64,000 nt of DNA from Sphingomonas naasensis (GCF_004792695.1 NZ_SRXU01000002.1:124001-188000); one strand, 5' to 3'. Shown: positions 20,875 to 30,601, counted from the stretch's first letter. Translations and numbers: made by a program. The notes: generated by a model not told the origin, from the letters alone.

Positions 20875-22695
20875 ATGACCCTCCACTCCGAAATCGCCGC
20901 GGTCACCGATCGCGTGATCGCGCGCTCGAAAGCCGGGCGCGCCGCTTATCTCGACCTGATCCGCCGCGAGCGCGAATCGGGCGCCGATCGCCCCAGGCTC
21001 GGCTGCGCCAATCTCGCGCACGCCTATGCCGGCACCGACGAGCAGCGCGATCTGCTGACCCCGGCGAACCGGATGAACATCGGCATCGTCACTTCGTACA
21101 ACGACATGCTCTCGGCGCATGCGGTCTATTATCGCTATCCCGAGCAGATGAAGGTCTGGGCGCTCGAGGCGGGTGCTACCGCGCAGGTGGCGGGCGGCGT
21201 GCCGGCGATGTGCGACGGCGTGACGCAGGGCTATCAGGGCATGGAGCTGTCGCTGTTCAGCCGCGACACGATCGCGCTGTCTACCGGCATCGCGCTGTCG
21301 CACCGGGTGTTCGAGGGCGCGGCGTTGCTCGGCATCTGCGACAAGATCGTCCCCGGGCTGCTGATCGGGGCGCTGCGCTTCGGCCATCTGCCGATGGTGA
21401 TGATTCCGGGCGGGCCGATGCGCTCTGGGCTGCCCAACAAGGAGAAGGCCGCGGTCCGCGAGCGCTATGCCGAGGGCAAGGTCGGCCGCGACGAGCTGCT
21501 CGCCGCCGAGATCGCCGCCTATCATTCGAAGGGCACCTGCACCTTCTACGGCACCGCCAATTCGAACCAGATGATGATGGAGGCGATGGGACTCCACATG
21601 CCCGGCGCGGCCTTCGCCAATCCGGGCACGAAGCTGCGCCAGGAGCTGACCCGCGCGGCGGTCCACCGGCTCGCCGAGATCGGCTGGAACGGCAATGACT
21701 ACAGGCCCATCGGCCATGTCGTCGACGAGAAGGCGATCGTGAACGCAGCGATCGTGCTGCTCGCCACTGGCGGCTCGACCAACCATCTTATCCACGTCCC
21801 CGCCTTTGCCCGCGCGGCGGGGATCCTGATCGACTGGGACGATTTCGACCGGCTGTCGCGCACCGTGCCGCTGCTCACCCGCGTCTATCCCAATGGCTCG
21901 GCCGATGTGAACGGCTTCGAGGACGCCGGCGGACCGAGCTTCGTGATCCGCGAGCTGCTGCGCGGCGGACTGATGCACGGCGACACGGTGACGGTCGCGA
22001 AGGACGGCATGGCCGCCTATGGCCGCAAGCCCGATATCGCGGACGAGGCGCTGGTCTGGCACGACCACCCCGAGAAGAGCGGCGACGAGACCATCGTTCG
22101 CACGATCGACGCGCCCTTCTCGCCCGAGGGCGGCTTCCGCATCCTCAAGGGCAATCTCGGCCGCGCCTGCATCAAGGTCTCGGCGGTCGAGCGCGACCGC
22201 TGGACGATCGAGGCGCCGTGCCGCGTCTTCGCCGACCAGGCCGAGGTGCAGGAAGCGTTCAAGGCGGGCGAGCTCGACCGCGACATCGTCGTCGTCGTCC
22301 GTTTCCAAGGCCCCAAGGCGAACGGCATGCCCGAGCTGCACAAGCTGACCCCGCCGCTGGGCGTGCTGCAGAATCGCGGCTTCCGGGTGGCGCTGGTCAC
22401 CGACGGGCGCATGTCCGGCGCGTCGGGCAAGGTCCCCTGCGCGATCCATTTGTCGCCCGAGGCGCTCGGCGGCGGACCGATCGGCAAACTGCGCGACGGC
22501 GATATCGTGCGCGTCTGCGCGGAGGAAGGCGTTCTTCAGGCACTGGTCGATCCGGCAGAATGGGCGGAACGCGAGCAGTGCGAAGCGCCGCCGCCGGCGA
22601 TCGGCACCGGTCGCGAGCTGTTCGCGATGATGCGCCACCACGCGAGCGAGGCCGAAATGGGCGGCTCGGCAATGCTGGCCGAGGCCGGACTCTAA
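20875..22695 (+). CDS. edd: Phosphogluconate dehydratase
   Basis: Edd dehydrates 6-phosphogluconate to KDPG using a [4Fe-4S] cluster. The 606-residue protein is typical in length, with [25 protein letters not shown] near 105-130, [11 protein letters not shown] near 300 and [13 protein letters not shown] near 510, all hallmarks of the IlvD/Edd family; overall length and [16 protein letters not shown] point to Edd rather than IlvD. It lies between pgl and glk in the same direction. Confidence 0.97.
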   Translation: MTLHSEIAAVTDRVIARSKAGRAAYLDLIRRERESGADRPRLGCANLAHAYAGTDEQRDLLTPANRMNIGIVTSYNDMLSAHAVYYRYPEQMKVWALEAGATAQVAGGVPAMCDGVTQGYQGMELSLFSRDTIALSTGIALSHRVFEGAALLGICDKIVPGLLIGALRFGHLPMVMIPGGPMRSGLPNKEKAAVRERYAEGKVGRDELLAAEIAAYHSKGTCTFYGTANSNQMMMEAMGLHMPGAAFANPGTKLRQELTRAAVHRLAEIGWNGNDYRPIGHVVDEKAIVNAAIVLLATGGSTNHLIHVPAFARAAGILIDWDDFDRLSRTVPLLTRVYPNGSADVNGFEDAGGPSFVIRELLRGGLMHGDTVTVAKDGMAAYGRKPDIADEALVWHDHPEKSGDETIVRTIDAPFSPEGGFRILKGNLGRACIKVSAVERDRWTIEAPCRVFADQAEVQEAFKAGELDRDIVVVVRFQGPKANGMPELHKLTPPLGVLQNRGFRVALVTDGRMSGASGKVPCAIHLSPEALGGGPIGKLRDGDIVRVCAEEGVLQALVDPAEWAEREQCEAPPPAIGTGRELFAMMRHHASEAEMGGSAMLAEAGL

Positions 22696-22792
22696 GCCCG
22701 GCTTTACATCCGCGCCGCCAGCGCAGAGAAGGGCGGCGCACCGTCTGCCAACGTTGACAGGCCGATGGGCACGGGAGGCTCAGGGAGAAGGC

Positions 22793-23761
22793 ATGGAAGT
22801 CGTCGCGGTCGATATCGGAGGCACGCACGCCCGCTTTGCGATTGCGGAAGTGGCGGAGGGACGCGTCGTCTCCATGGCCGAGCCGGTGACGCAGAAGGTC
22901 GCCGAGCATCCCAGCCTCCAGCTCGCCTGGCAGGCATTCGGCGAGACGCTCGGGCGCCCGCTCCCCAAGGCGGCAGCGATCGCGGTCGCTTCGCCGGTGG
23001 GCGGCGAGATCATCAAGCTCACCAACAATCCGTGGATCATCCGCCCCGCGCTGATCCCCGAGCGGCTCGGCGCCGGCACCTGGACCGTGGTCAATGACTT
23101 CGCCGCGATCGGCCACGCGGTCGCGCAGCTCGACGATGGCGATTTCCTCCACCTTTGCGGCCCCGAGACGCCGCTGCCGGCGCGTGGATCGATCACCGTC
23201 TGCGGCCCCGGCACCGGGCTCGGCGTGGCGCAGGTGTTCCGCCACAAGGGCGGCTACGACATCATCGCGACCGAGGGCGGGCATGTCGATTTCGCGCCGC
23301 TCGATCCGATCGAGGACGCCTTCGTCAAAAGGCTGCGCCGCGAGTATAACCGCGTCTCGACCGAGCGGATCGTCGCCGGCCCCGCGATCGTGGCGATCTA
23401 CGAGACGCTTGCCGAGCTCGAGAAGCGTCCCGTCTCGCGCCTCGACGACAAGAAGATCTGGGCTATGGCGTTCGAAGGGACCGACAGCCTCGCCGTGGCA
23501 GCGCTCGATCGCTTCTGCCTGAGCCTCGGCGCGGTCGCCGGCGACCTCGCGCTGACCCATGGCCCGACCGGCGTGGTGATCGCCGGCGGTCTGGGGTTGC
23601 GACTCAAGGACCATTTGCTGCAATCGGGCTTCGGCGAGCGTTTCGTCGCCAAGGGCCGGTTCCGGAACCTGATGGCGTTGATCCCCGTCAAGCTGATCAC
23701 GCACCCGCAGCCCGGCCTCTACGGCGCTGCGGCCGCCTTCGCCCAGGAGCACGCACTTTGA
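22793..23761 (+). CDS. glk: Glucokinase
   Basis: Glk phosphorylates glucose with ATP, feeding zwf. The 322 residues show the ATP-binding start VDIGGTHARFAIAEV, NDFAAIGHAV with the catalytic Asp, CGPGTGLGVAQV and EGGHVDFAPLDPIE, as in proteobacterial glucokinases. ATG at 22793 follows GGAGAAGG. The stop overlaps the eda start. Confidence 0.96.
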   Translation: MEVVAVDIGGTHARFAIAEVAEGRVVSMAEPVTQKVAEHPSLQLAWQAFGETLGRPLPKAAAIAVASPVGGEIIKLTNNPWIIRPALIPERLGAGTWTVVNDFAAIGHAVAQLDDGDFLHLCGPETPLPARGSITVCGPGTGLGVAQVFRHKGGYDIIATEGGHVDFAPLDPIEDAFVKRLRREYNRVSTERIVAGPAIVAIYETLAELEKRPVSRLDDKKIWAMAFEGTDSLAVAALDRFCLSLGAVAGDLALTHGPTGVVIAGGLGLRLKDHLLQSGFGERFVAKGRFRNLMALIPVKLITHPQPGLYGAAAAFAQEHAL

Positions 23762-24372
23762 CGACGACGATTGCCGATATCATGCGCACCAGCCCGGTGA
23801 TCCCGGTGCTAGTGATCGACGATGCCGCCCACGCCCGCCCGCTCGCCGAGGCGCTGGTGAAAGGCGGGCTGCGCGTGCTCGAAGTGACGCTGCGCACCCC
23901 CGCGGCGATCGAGGCGATCGCCGAGATGAAGAAAGTCGCGGGCGCGATCGTCGGCGCGGGCACCGTGGTCAACACCGACCAGTTCGAGCAGGTGATGAAG
24001 GCCGATGCCGAATTCATCGTCTCGCCCGGCCTGACCGAACGGCTCGGCGACGCGATCGTGCGCAGCGGCGTGCCCTATCTGCCCGGCGTCGCCAATGCCG
24101 GCGACATCATGCGCGGGCTCGACCTCGGGCTGACCCATTTCAAATTCTTCCCCGCCGAGACTTCGGGCGGGCTGAAGGCGCTCAAGGCGCTCGCCGCGCC
24201 CTTCTATCAGGCGCGCTTCTGCCCGACCGGCGGCGTCAGCCTCGCGACCGCGCCCGACTGGCTCGGCTTCGATCCGGTGCTCTGCGTCGGCGGCAGCTGG
24301 ATCACGCCCAAGGGCGCGAGCCTCGATCAGGTCGAGACGCTGGCGCGCGAGGCGGCGGGGCTGAAGGGTTAG
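23758..24372 (+). CDS. eda: KDPG aldolase (2-dehydro-3-deoxy-phosphogluconate aldolase)
   Basis: Eda splits KDPG into pyruvate and glyceraldehyde-3-phosphate, ending the Entner-Doudoroff pathway. The 204 residues have Glu42 in LEVTLRTP and the Schiff-base Lys129 in THFKFFPAE. The start appears to be TTG at 23758, overlapping the glk stop as TTGA; the next in-frame ATG is nine residues on and would cut the first helix. Translation is probably coupled to glk. A repeat follows the stop. Confidence 0.95.
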   Translation: MTTTIADIMRTSPVIPVLVIDDAAHARPLAEALVKGGLRVLEVTLRTPAAIEAIAEMKKVAGAIVGAGTVVNTDQFEQVMKADAEFIVSPGLTERLGDAIVRSGVPYLPGVANAGDIMRGLDLGLTHFKFFPAETSGGLKALKALAAPFYQARFCPTGGVSLATAPDWLGFDPVLCVGGSWITPKGASLDQVETLAREAAGLKG

Positions 24373-24509
24373 CTCCTTCTCCCCTTGTGGGAGAAGGAAG
24401 GGGCCCGCTCGCGAAGCGAGTGGGAAGGATGAGGGGGACTGAGACTCACTCCCCCTCACCCTTCCGCCGACTTCGTCGGCTCCCTCCCTCTCCCACAGGG
24501 GGAGAGGGA
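24373..24509. repeat. Intergenic inverted repeat between eda and mltG
   Basis: The outer arms CTCCTTCTCCCC/GGGGGAGAGGG pair and enclose smaller stems such as CGCTCGCGAAGCGAG. It separates convergent genes and could serve as a two-way terminator. Confidence 0.75.
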
Positions 24510-24517
24510 TTAGAGAT

Positions 24518-25447
24518 TTACATCTCCCCCCGTGCCCGCCGCAGCGCATACCATTTCTGGACATTGGCATTGTGCTGCTCGAGCGTGTCGGCGAACACGT
24601 GGCCGCCGCTGCCATCGGCGACGAAGTAGAGCGCCGAGGACTGCGCCGGATCGAGCACCGCATCGATCGATTCGCGGCCCGGATTGGCGATCGGTCCCAC
24701 CGGCAGCCCGACCATCGCATAAGTGTTGTACTGGTTCACCGCGCGCACTTCCGACTGAAGGATGCGCCGGCCGAGCGGTTTGCCCCTGGTGATCGGGTAG
24801 ATGATCGTCGGATCGGCCTGCAGCATCATGCTCTGGCGAAGCCGATTCGAATAGACCGCGGCGACCATTCGCCGCTCCTCGGGCTTGCCGGTCTCCTTCT
24901 CGACGATCGAGGCGAGCGTCAGCGCCTGCGCCGGAGTCGAAACGGCGATGCCGGGCTTGCGCCGCGCCCAGGCGCCGGCGAGATAATCGGCCATCGCCTG
25001 CTGCATCCGCGCGAGCACCGCCGCGCGGGTCTCGCCGCGATTATAGGCATAGGTGTCGGGCAGCACGCTGCCTTCGGCCGGCACTGCGATCTCGCCGCCC
25101 AGCCCATCGGCCTTCAGCAGCGCCTCGTAGACGAGGATCGAGGGCACGCCCTCGGCGACGGTGATCTTGCGCTGGAGCGTCTTGCCACCCTGCAGATCCT
25201 TGAGAATGTCCGACTGGCTCTGGCGCGCGAGCAGGCGATATTCGCCGGCCTTGATCGGCGCGCCGCCGCCAAAGACCTTCGACAGCAGCACGAATTGACG
25301 CGCCGAGCGGATCGCGCCGGCTTTCTGCAATTCGGTCGCCGCGCCGCTGAGCGTGGCGCCCTGCGGGACCAGCACGGTGGCGTTGACGCGCGCCGGGCCG
25401 CTGCCTGCCCAGAGCTGGAGCACCGCCAGCCCCGCCGCCGCTACCAC
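24518..25447 (-). CDS. mltG: Endolytic murein transglycosylase MltG
   Basis: MltG cleaves nascent peptidoglycan strands near the inner membrane and limits their length. The visible 309 residues hold a LysM-like part (VLVPQGATLSGAATELQKAG) and the YceG domain with the catalytic Glu in SIVEKETGKPEERRMVAAVYSNRL and PTIIYPITRGKPLGR. The GTG at 25447 is the first standard start, but it would cut the membrane helix. The frame stays open upstream to a CTG at 25510 that overlaps the fabF stop, so translation may begin there, giving a full helix. Confidence 0.9.
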   Translation of the reverse strand: MVAAAGLAVLQLWAGSGPARVNATVLVPQGATLSGAATELQKAGAIRSARQFVLLSKVFGGGAPIKAGEYRLLARQSQSDILKDLQGGKTLQRKITVAEGVPSILVYEALLKADGLGGEIAVPAEGSVLPDTYAYNRGETRAAVLARMQQAMADYLAGAWARRKPGIAVSTPAQALTLASIVEKETGKPEERRMVAAVYSNRLRQSMMLQADPTIIYPITRGKPLGRRILQSEVRAVNQYNTYAMVGLPVGPIANPGRESIDAVLDPAQSSALYFVADGSGGHVFADTLEQHNANVQKWYALRRARGEM

Positions 25448-25502
25448 GAGCAGGGCGACGAGGATGGCGCAGCCGCCGGCCCGGCGGCGCGGCTTCGGTC
25501 TG

Positions 25503-26762
25503 TCAGACAGCCTTCATCACCAGGCTGGCATTGGTGCCGCCGAAGCCGAAGCTGTTGTTGAGCACCGCCTTGATCTTGCGCTGCTTCGCCTGGTGCGGGA
25601 CCAGATCGACGCCCGCGCAATTATCGCTCGGATTGTCGAGGTTGAGCGTCGGCGGGGCGACCTGATCGCGCATCGCGAGGATGCAGAAGATCGATTCGAC
25701 CGCACCGGCGCCGCCGAGCAGATGCCCGATCGCCGACTTGGTCGAGCTCATCGACAGCGTGCCGATCGCGTTGCCGAACAGACGGCGGACGCCGCCGAGC
25801 TCGAGCTCGTCGCCGAGCGGAGTCGAGGTGCCGTGCGCGTTGATGTAATCGATGTCGCCGAAGTCGAGGCCCGACTTCTTCATCGCCATCTGCATCGAGC
25901 GATAGGCGCCCGAGCCTTCGGGATGCGGCGCGGTGACGTGATAGGCGTCGCCCGACAGGCCATAGCCGACGACTTCGGCGTAGATCTTGGCGCCGCGCTT
26001 CTTCGCGCGCTCATATTCCTCGAGCACGACAACGCCGGCGCCCTCGCCCATCACGAAGCCGTCGCGGTCCTGGTCCCAGGGGCGGCTCGCCCTGGTGGGA
26101 TCGTCGCGGAAATTGGTCGACAGCGCGCGCGCCTGACCGAAGCCGGCAATGCCGATCGGGCAGATCGCGCCCTCGGCGCCGCCCGCGAGCATGATGTCGG
26201 CATCGTCCATCGCGATCATCCGCGCGGCGTCGCCGATCGAATGCGCGCCGGTCGAGCAGGCGGTGACCACGGCGTGGTTGGGGCCCATCAGGCCGTATTT
26301 GATCGAGACCTGACCCGAGATCAGATTGATCAGCCGGCCATGGACGAAATGCGGCGAGACGCGCTTGGGGCCCTTTTCGGCGAGCACCAGCGATTCGCTC
26401 TCGATGCCCGGAAGCCCGCCGATGCCGGCGCCGATCGAGCAGCCGGCGCGGAAACGCTCTTCCTCGGTCATGTCGAGCAGGCCGGCATCCTCGATCGCCT
26501 GGCCGGCGGCATCGATGCCGTAGACGATGAACGGATCGACCTGACGCTGGATCTTGTGATCGACGCGCTTGCCCGGATCGAAGCCATATTCGTGATCGGC
26601 CGGCTTCACCTCGCACGCATAGTTGCTGTGAAAATCGGTCGCGTCGAAGCGCGTGATCGTGGCCGCGCCGGACTTTGCGGCGACGATGTTCTTCCAGGCG
26701 GTCTCGACATCGGCACCCAGCGGGGTGACGAGCCCAAGGCCGGTTACGACTACGCGGCGCAT
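25503..26762 (-). CDS. fabF: Beta-ketoacyl-ACP synthase II
   Basis: FabF condenses acyl-ACP with malonyl-ACP in fatty acid elongation. The 419 residues include the nucleophile Cys in TACSTGAHSIGDAARMI near 167, the first catalytic histidine in NAHGTSTPLGD near 305 and the second in SAIGHLLGGAG near 343, with GFGGTNASLV at the end. acpP lies 140 bases upstream, as is usual. Confidence 0.97.
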   Translation of the reverse strand: MRRVVVTGLGLVTPLGADVETAWKNIVAAKSGAATITRFDATDFHSNYACEVKPADHEYGFDPGKRVDHKIQRQVDPFIVYGIDAAGQAIEDAGLLDMTEEERFRAGCSIGAGIGGLPGIESESLVLAEKGPKRVSPHFVHGRLINLISGQVSIKYGLMGPNHAVVTACSTGAHSIGDAARMIAMDDADIMLAGGAEGAICPIGIAGFGQARALSTNFRDDPTRASRPWDQDRDGFVMGEGAGVVVLEEYERAKKRGAKIYAEVVGYGLSGDAYHVTAPHPEGSGAYRSMQMAMKKSGLDFGDIDYINAHGTSTPLGDELELGGVRRLFGNAIGTLSMSSTKSAIGHLLGGAGAVESIFCILAMRDQVAPPTLNLDNPSDNCAGVDLVPHQAKQRKIKAVLNNSFGFGGTNASLVMKAV

Positions 26763-26902
26763 GGCGTTCTCTCCGTCAATCTTCTCTCATCGGGACCAAA
26801 TCCCCGAAAACGAAACGGCTCCCCGCCCTCTCTTGCGAGCCCGGACGGGAAGCCGCTATATGGCAGTGCCGGCCCATCCGGGCAGGGTCGCCGGAAGGGC
26901 GA

Positions 26903-27151
26903 TCAGCCTTCCTGATGCTCGCTGATGTACGCCACGGCGTCACCGACCGTGGTGATCTTCTCGGCTGCGTCGTCGGGGATCTCGACGCCGAATTCTTCCT
27001 CGAAAGCCATGACCAGCTCGACGATGTCGAGGCTGTCCGCACCCAGATCGTCGATGAAGCTCGCTTCGGGCTTCACTTCGCCGGCATCGACGCCGAGATG
27101 GTCGACGACGAGCGCGGCAACGCGCTGGGTGATCTCTTCCTGGTTGGCCAT
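26903..27151 (-). CDS. acpP: Acyl carrier protein
   Basis: This 82-residue acidic protein carries growing fatty acyl chains on a phosphopantetheine arm. The attachment serine is in [10 protein letters not shown] at residue 40. The ATG at 27151 gives the standard [11 protein letters not shown] start; a longer frame adds unrelated residues. It lies between an exported hypothetical gene and fabF on the same strand. Confidence 0.97.
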   Translation of the reverse strand: MANQEEITQRVAALVVDHLGVDAGEVKPEASFIDDLGADSLDIVELVMAFEEEFGVEIPDDAAEKITTVGDAVAYISEHQEG

Positions 27152-27251
27152 AGTCCCTGTTTTCCTTTGTCTGGGGCTCTGAATTCCGTGTGAACGCACC
27201 TAGAATGCCGGGGGTGCGGTTGCAAGGGGGCACTCTCCCGGGCCGTACGGT

Positions 27252-27779
27252 TCACGCCTGCGAAAAGTCGAAGCTCGCATATTGGATCGTGCTGAGGAAT
27301 GCGAAATATTCGGCGAGCAGTTCGGCATTTGCGCGGGTCTGCTTCGCCTCGTCGCTCACCGACGCCTTGATCAGTTCGCCGGTTTCGGCCGCGGTGAGCG
27401 CACGGTTGCGCGCCTCTTCGGGCAAGGCGAGGAAGCGATCCTCGAGCTCGGCGGCATCGAAGCCGCGCTCGCCGATCACGCGCTGGGCGACCGGCATGCC
27501 GACCTTGGCCAGTGTGTAGACCCGCGCCGCCTTGATCGCCGCCTCGGACCAGTTGTGCTCGAGCCCGCACGCCACCGCGGCGCTGGCAATGCTCCCGCCG
27601 ACGGCGGGATCGTAGCTCGGCCGCTTGCCGCTCTCGGTCATGTTGCGCGAGACGTCGGCGTGCAGCTGCGCGACGGCGCCCTTGGCCATTTTTCCCGCGA
27701 CGCAATCGATCGTCGCGAGATCGGCGGCATGCGCGGGTGCCGCGCAGACGAGCAGCGCGGCAGTTGCGAGGGTCCGCAT
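27252..27779 (-). CDS. Exported protein of unknown function in the fab cluster
   Basis: I do not recognise a family. The 175-residue protein starts with a signal peptide (LATAALLVCAAPAHA), and the mature part is helical with two Cys residues (ATIDCVAGK and AVACGLEHNW), which could form a disulfide. The end is acidic and aromatic (STIQYASFDFSQA). ATG at 27779 follows GGAG. It sits between fabG and acpP on the same strand, but there is no evidence that it works in lipid synthesis. Confidence 0.8.
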   Translation of the reverse strand: MRTLATAALLVCAAPAHAADLATIDCVAGKMAKGAVAQLHADVSRNMTESGKRPSYDPAVGGSIASAAVACGLEHNWSEAAIKAARVYTLAKVGMPVAQRVIGERGFDAAELEDRFLALPEEARNRALTAAETGELIKASVSDEAKQTRANAELLAEYFAFLSTIQYASFDFSQA

Positions 27780-27801
27780 ATAGATACTCCAGCCCCGGGG
27801 C

Positions 27802-28539
27802 TCAGAGCATCGCCATCCCGCCGTTGACATGCAAGGTCTGGCCGGTGACATAGCCCGCTTCCTTGCTGGCGAGATACACCACAGCGGCGGCGATATCCTC
27901 GCCATTGCCGAGATCGCCCGCGGGAATGCGGCCGAGCAGCGCGGTCTTCTGCGCCTCGGGCAGCACATCGGTCATGGCGGAGCGGATGAAGCCCGGGGCG
28001 ACGCAATTGACCGTGATGTTGCGGCTGGCGAGCTCCTGCGCCAGCGCCTTGGACATGCCGACCAGGCCGGCCTTCGACGCGGCGTAATTGGCCTGGCCCG
28101 GATTGCCGGTCGCGCCGACCACCGAGGTGATCGAGATCATCCGGCCGTAGCGCGCCTTCATCATCGGCTTGGCGGCGGCGCGCATCAGGCGGAACGCGGC
28201 CTCGAGATTGACGCGGATCACCTGATCCCATTCCTCGTCCTTCATCCGCATCGCCAGATTGTCGCGGGTGACGCCGGCATTGTTGACGAGGATGTCGAGC
28301 TTGCCGAGCGCCTCGACCGCCTGCGGCACCAGCGCGTCGACCGCGGCGGCATCGGACAGGTTGCAGGGCAACGCGACGTGATCGCCGCCGAGCCCGGCGC
28401 GGAAGGCCTCGAGCTTGTCGGCGTTCGAACCGGAAACCGCCAGCCGCGCCCCCTGCGCGGCGAGGCCCTTGGCGATCGCCGAACCGATCCCGCCCGAAGC
28501 GCCGGTGACGAGAGCGGTCATGCCAGTGAGGTCGAACAT
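27802..28539 (-). CDS. fabG: 3-oxoacyl-ACP reductase
   Basis: FabG reduces 3-oxoacyl-ACP with NADPH. The 245 residues have TGASGGIGSAIA for cofactor binding near 14-25, NNAGVTRD, and the Ser-Tyr-Lys catalytic set in SITSVVGATGNPGQANYAASK. The C-terminal GMAML is typical. It lies in the fab cluster, with a GxxExxY gene inserted between it and fabD. Confidence 0.97.
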   Translation of the reverse strand: MFDLTGMTALVTGASGGIGSAIAKGLAAQGARLAVSGSNADKLEAFRAGLGGDHVALPCNLSDAAAVDALVPQAVEALGKLDILVNNAGVTRDNLAMRMKDEEWDQVIRVNLEAAFRLMRAAAKPMMKARYGRMISITSVVGATGNPGQANYAASKAGLVGMSKALAQELASRNITVNCVAPGFIRSAMTDVLPEAQKTALLGRIPAGDLGNGEDIAAAVVYLASKEAGYVTGQTLHVNGGMAML

Positions 28540-28562
28540 TCTAGAGCTCCGATAGATAAGAA

Positions 28563-28979
28563 TTATTGGTTCACGCGGAGGCGCGGAGACGCGGAGGGGG
28601 AATAGTCGTTGACGATCCGCCTGAGCCCCTCCTTCAGCGTTGCGCCGCCGAAGTTGATCAGCAGCCCTACGGGCTGTTTGGTGAGACGCAAATAGGTCAG
28701 AAGTTGCTTACCGTGCGCCGGACTCAAGCGCTCGACCGATTTGATTTCCACCAGCAGGGACTCCTCGACGAGCAGGTCGATGCGGAAGGCGGCCTCGAAG
28801 CGCAGATCCTCGAACATGATATCGATGGGGAGCTGGCGCGCGACACGATAGCCCAAGGCCGCCAGCTTGCTGGCCAGAATAGCCTCATACACGCTTTCGA
28901 GCAGACCCGGCCCAAGATCGCGATGGAGCCGTAGCGCCACATCGACAACGTCGCCGCTGATCTGCTCGATATCCCGCAA
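28563..28979 (-). CDS. GxxExxY family protein (PD-(D/E)XK nuclease fold-like)
   Basis: The 138-residue protein carries the family motif GLLESVYEAIL near residues 26-36 and a later segment IDLLVEESLLVEIKSVERL with the E-x-K pattern of restriction-nuclease-like folds. Function is not established. Its last codons (SASPRLRVNQ) are written by the left arm of a perfect 27-bp inverted repeat whose partner lies just upstream of the start. The gene separates fabG from fabD, which are normally adjacent, so it was probably inserted as a unit. Confidence 0.9.
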   Translation of the reverse strand: MRDIEQISGDVVDVALRLHRDLGPGLLESVYEAILASKLAALGYRVARQLPIDIMFEDLRFEAAFRIDLLVEESLLVEIKSVERLSPAHGKQLLTYLRLTKQPVGLLINFGGATLKEGLRRIVNDYSPSASPRLRVNQ

Positions 28980-29012
28980 GCTATTCTCCGCGTCTCCGCG
29001 CCTCCGCGTGAA
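28570..29012. repeat. Perfect 27-bp inverted repeats bracketing the GxxExxY gene
   Basis: Arms at 28570-28596 and 28986-29012 are exact reverse complements made of CGCGGAG/CTCCGCG units. The left arm codes for the last residues of the GxxExxY protein; the right arm lies between its start and the fabD stop. No transposase is present, so mobilisation would need to come from elsewhere. Confidence 0.9.
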
Positions 29013-29025
29013 TCACTCTACTTCT

Positions 29026-29961
29026 TCAAAGTGTTTTCGCCAGCGCCTCGATGTCGTCCATGGTGACGAGGCTGGTGGGGGTGGCGTCGGGGGCGATGCG
29101 CTTGACCATGCCGGCGAGGACCTTGCCGCCGAATTCGACGAACTCGGTCACGCCCGCCGCCTGCATCGCCAGCACCGATTCCCGCCAGCGCACCATGCCG
29201 GTGACCTGCTCGACGAGCAGGGTGCGGATCGTCGCCGGGTCGCTCACCGGCGCGGCGGTGACATTGGCATAGACCGGGACCAGCGGCGCCTGGACGGCGA
29301 CCGCGGCGAGCGCCGCTTCCATCGCATCCGCGGCGGGCTGCATCAGCGGGCAGTGGAACGGTGCCGAGACCGGCAGCAGCAGCGCGCGCTTGGCGCCCAT
29401 TTCCTTGGCGAGCGGCAATGCGCGCTCGACGGCCTCGCGGTGGCCCGAGATCACCACCTGCGACGGATCATTGTCGTTGGCGACGGTGCACACCTGCCCT
29501 TGCGCCGCCGCGTCGGCGATCGCCTGCGCCTTGTCGAGATCGGCGCCGAGCAAAGCCGCCATCGCGCCGATCCCGACCGGCACCGCCGCCTGCATCGCGT
29601 CGCCGCGCGCGCGCAGCAGCCTGGCCGTGGTGGCGAGATCGCACGCGCCCGCGGCGCACAGCGCGGTATATTCGCCAAGGCTGTGGCCGGCGACGAAATC
29701 GGCCTTGTCGGCGAGGCGGATGCCGCCGTCCTTCTCGAGCACGCGGAGCACCGCGATGGCATTGGCCATGATCGCCGGCTGGGCATTGGAAGTGAGGGTG
29801 AGCTGGTCCTCGGGGCCCTCCGCCATCAGCTTCGACAGCTTCTGGCCGAGCGCCTCGTCGACCTCCTCGAACACTTCGCGCGCGTGCGGGCTGGCAGCGG
29901 CGAGCGCGGCGCCCATGCCGACGGCCTGGCTGCCCTGACCGGGGAAGATGAATGCGCGCAT
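29026..29961 (-). CDS. fabD: Malonyl CoA-acyl carrier protein transacylase
   Basis: FabD loads malonate onto ACP for fatty acid synthesis. The 311 residues start MRAFIFPGQGSQAVGMG and contain the nucleophile Ser94 in GHSLGEYTAL, with the histidine in VSAPFHCPLM near 200. ATG at 29961 has AGGAGAGG upstream; longer in-frame starts lack conservation. It is the first gene of the fab cluster. Confidence 0.97.
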   Translation of the reverse strand: MRAFIFPGQGSQAVGMGAALAAASPHAREVFEEVDEALGQKLSKLMAEGPEDQLTLTSNAQPAIMANAIAVLRVLEKDGGIRLADKADFVAGHSLGEYTALCAAGACDLATTARLLRARGDAMQAAVPVGIGAMAALLGADLDKAQAIADAAAQGQVCTVANDNDPSQVVISGHREAVERALPLAKEMGAKRALLLPVSAPFHCPLMQPAADAMEAALAAVAVQAPLVPVYANVTAAPVSDPATIRTLLVEQVTGMVRWRESVLAMQAAGVTEFVEFGGKVLAGMVKRIAPDATPTSLVTMDDIEALAKTL

Positions 29962-30164
29962 ATGCCTCTCCTGCGAGTTCAGGCGGCGCGGATTAGAACC
30001 GTTGGGACATGCGGGCAAGCCCGTGCGGCCGCCGAAGCTAAACGAAGCGCGCGCGGTTGCGACAATTGGTGACCATTTCGCGCATCCGCCGGGACAGGGC
30101 TGCGACAACCACGCCCTAGATAGGTCTCAACGCCGGAGACGGCGCGAACCTGAGGAGTAGAGAC

Positions 30165-30524
30165 ATGAAGAAGTTGATCCTTGGCCTGGTCGCCGCCTCG
30201 ATCGCCGCCACCCCGGCCATGGCCGCCGCGCCGCAGCAGTATCGCGGCCATGACGCGCCGCACTATCAGTCGGAGCGCGACCACGGCCCGCAGCGCGGCC
30301 ACGGCTATCAGAACGGCTATGGCTATCAGCGCCACGATTGGCAGCGCGGCCAGCGCTTCGACCGCCGCTACGCCCGCAACTACCGGCAGATCGATTACCG
30401 CCAGTATCGCGGCCTTCGCGCCCCGCCCCGCGGCTATCGCTACGTCCAGTCGGGCAACGACGCGGTGCTGGTCGGCATCACCAGCGGGATCATCGCCGCG
30501 GTGTTCGCCAACATGATCCGCTAA
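30165..30524 (+). CDS. RcnB family exported protein
   Basis: The 119-residue protein has a signal peptide (LILGLVAASIAATPAMA), a His/Gly/Tyr/Arg-rich middle (repeats such as RGHGYQNGYGYQ) and a C-terminal RcnB-like segment GYRYVQSGNDAVLVGITSGIIAAVF. RcnB of E. coli is a periplasmic protein tied to nickel and cobalt balance; the His-rich middle could bind metal, but that is inferred. ATG follows GAGGAGTAGAG. A TTCG-loop terminator follows. Confidence 0.9.
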   Translation: MKKLILGLVAASIAATPAMAAAPQQYRGHDAPHYQSERDHGPQRGHGYQNGYGYQRHDWQRGQRFDRRYARNYRQIDYRQYRGLRAPPRGYRYVQSGNDAVLVGITSGIIAAVFANMIR

Positions 30525-30552
30525 ACCGCCGGCCTGTCACCGGCACACAGAG

Positions 30553-30579
30553 ACGGCGGGGCTTCGGCTCCGCCGTTTT
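30553..30579 (+). terminator. Terminator of the RcnB-like gene
   Basis: ACGGCGGGGC and GCTCCGCCGT form a 10-bp stem (one G-T pair) around TTCG, followed by TTT. Confidence 0.8.
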
Positions 30580-30601
30580 CGCGTCTCTTTTCGGGACCGG
30601 C

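Noticed and set aside
20845..22641. 598-codon frame opposite edd
   Set aside because: Antisense shadow of a clear Edd protein.
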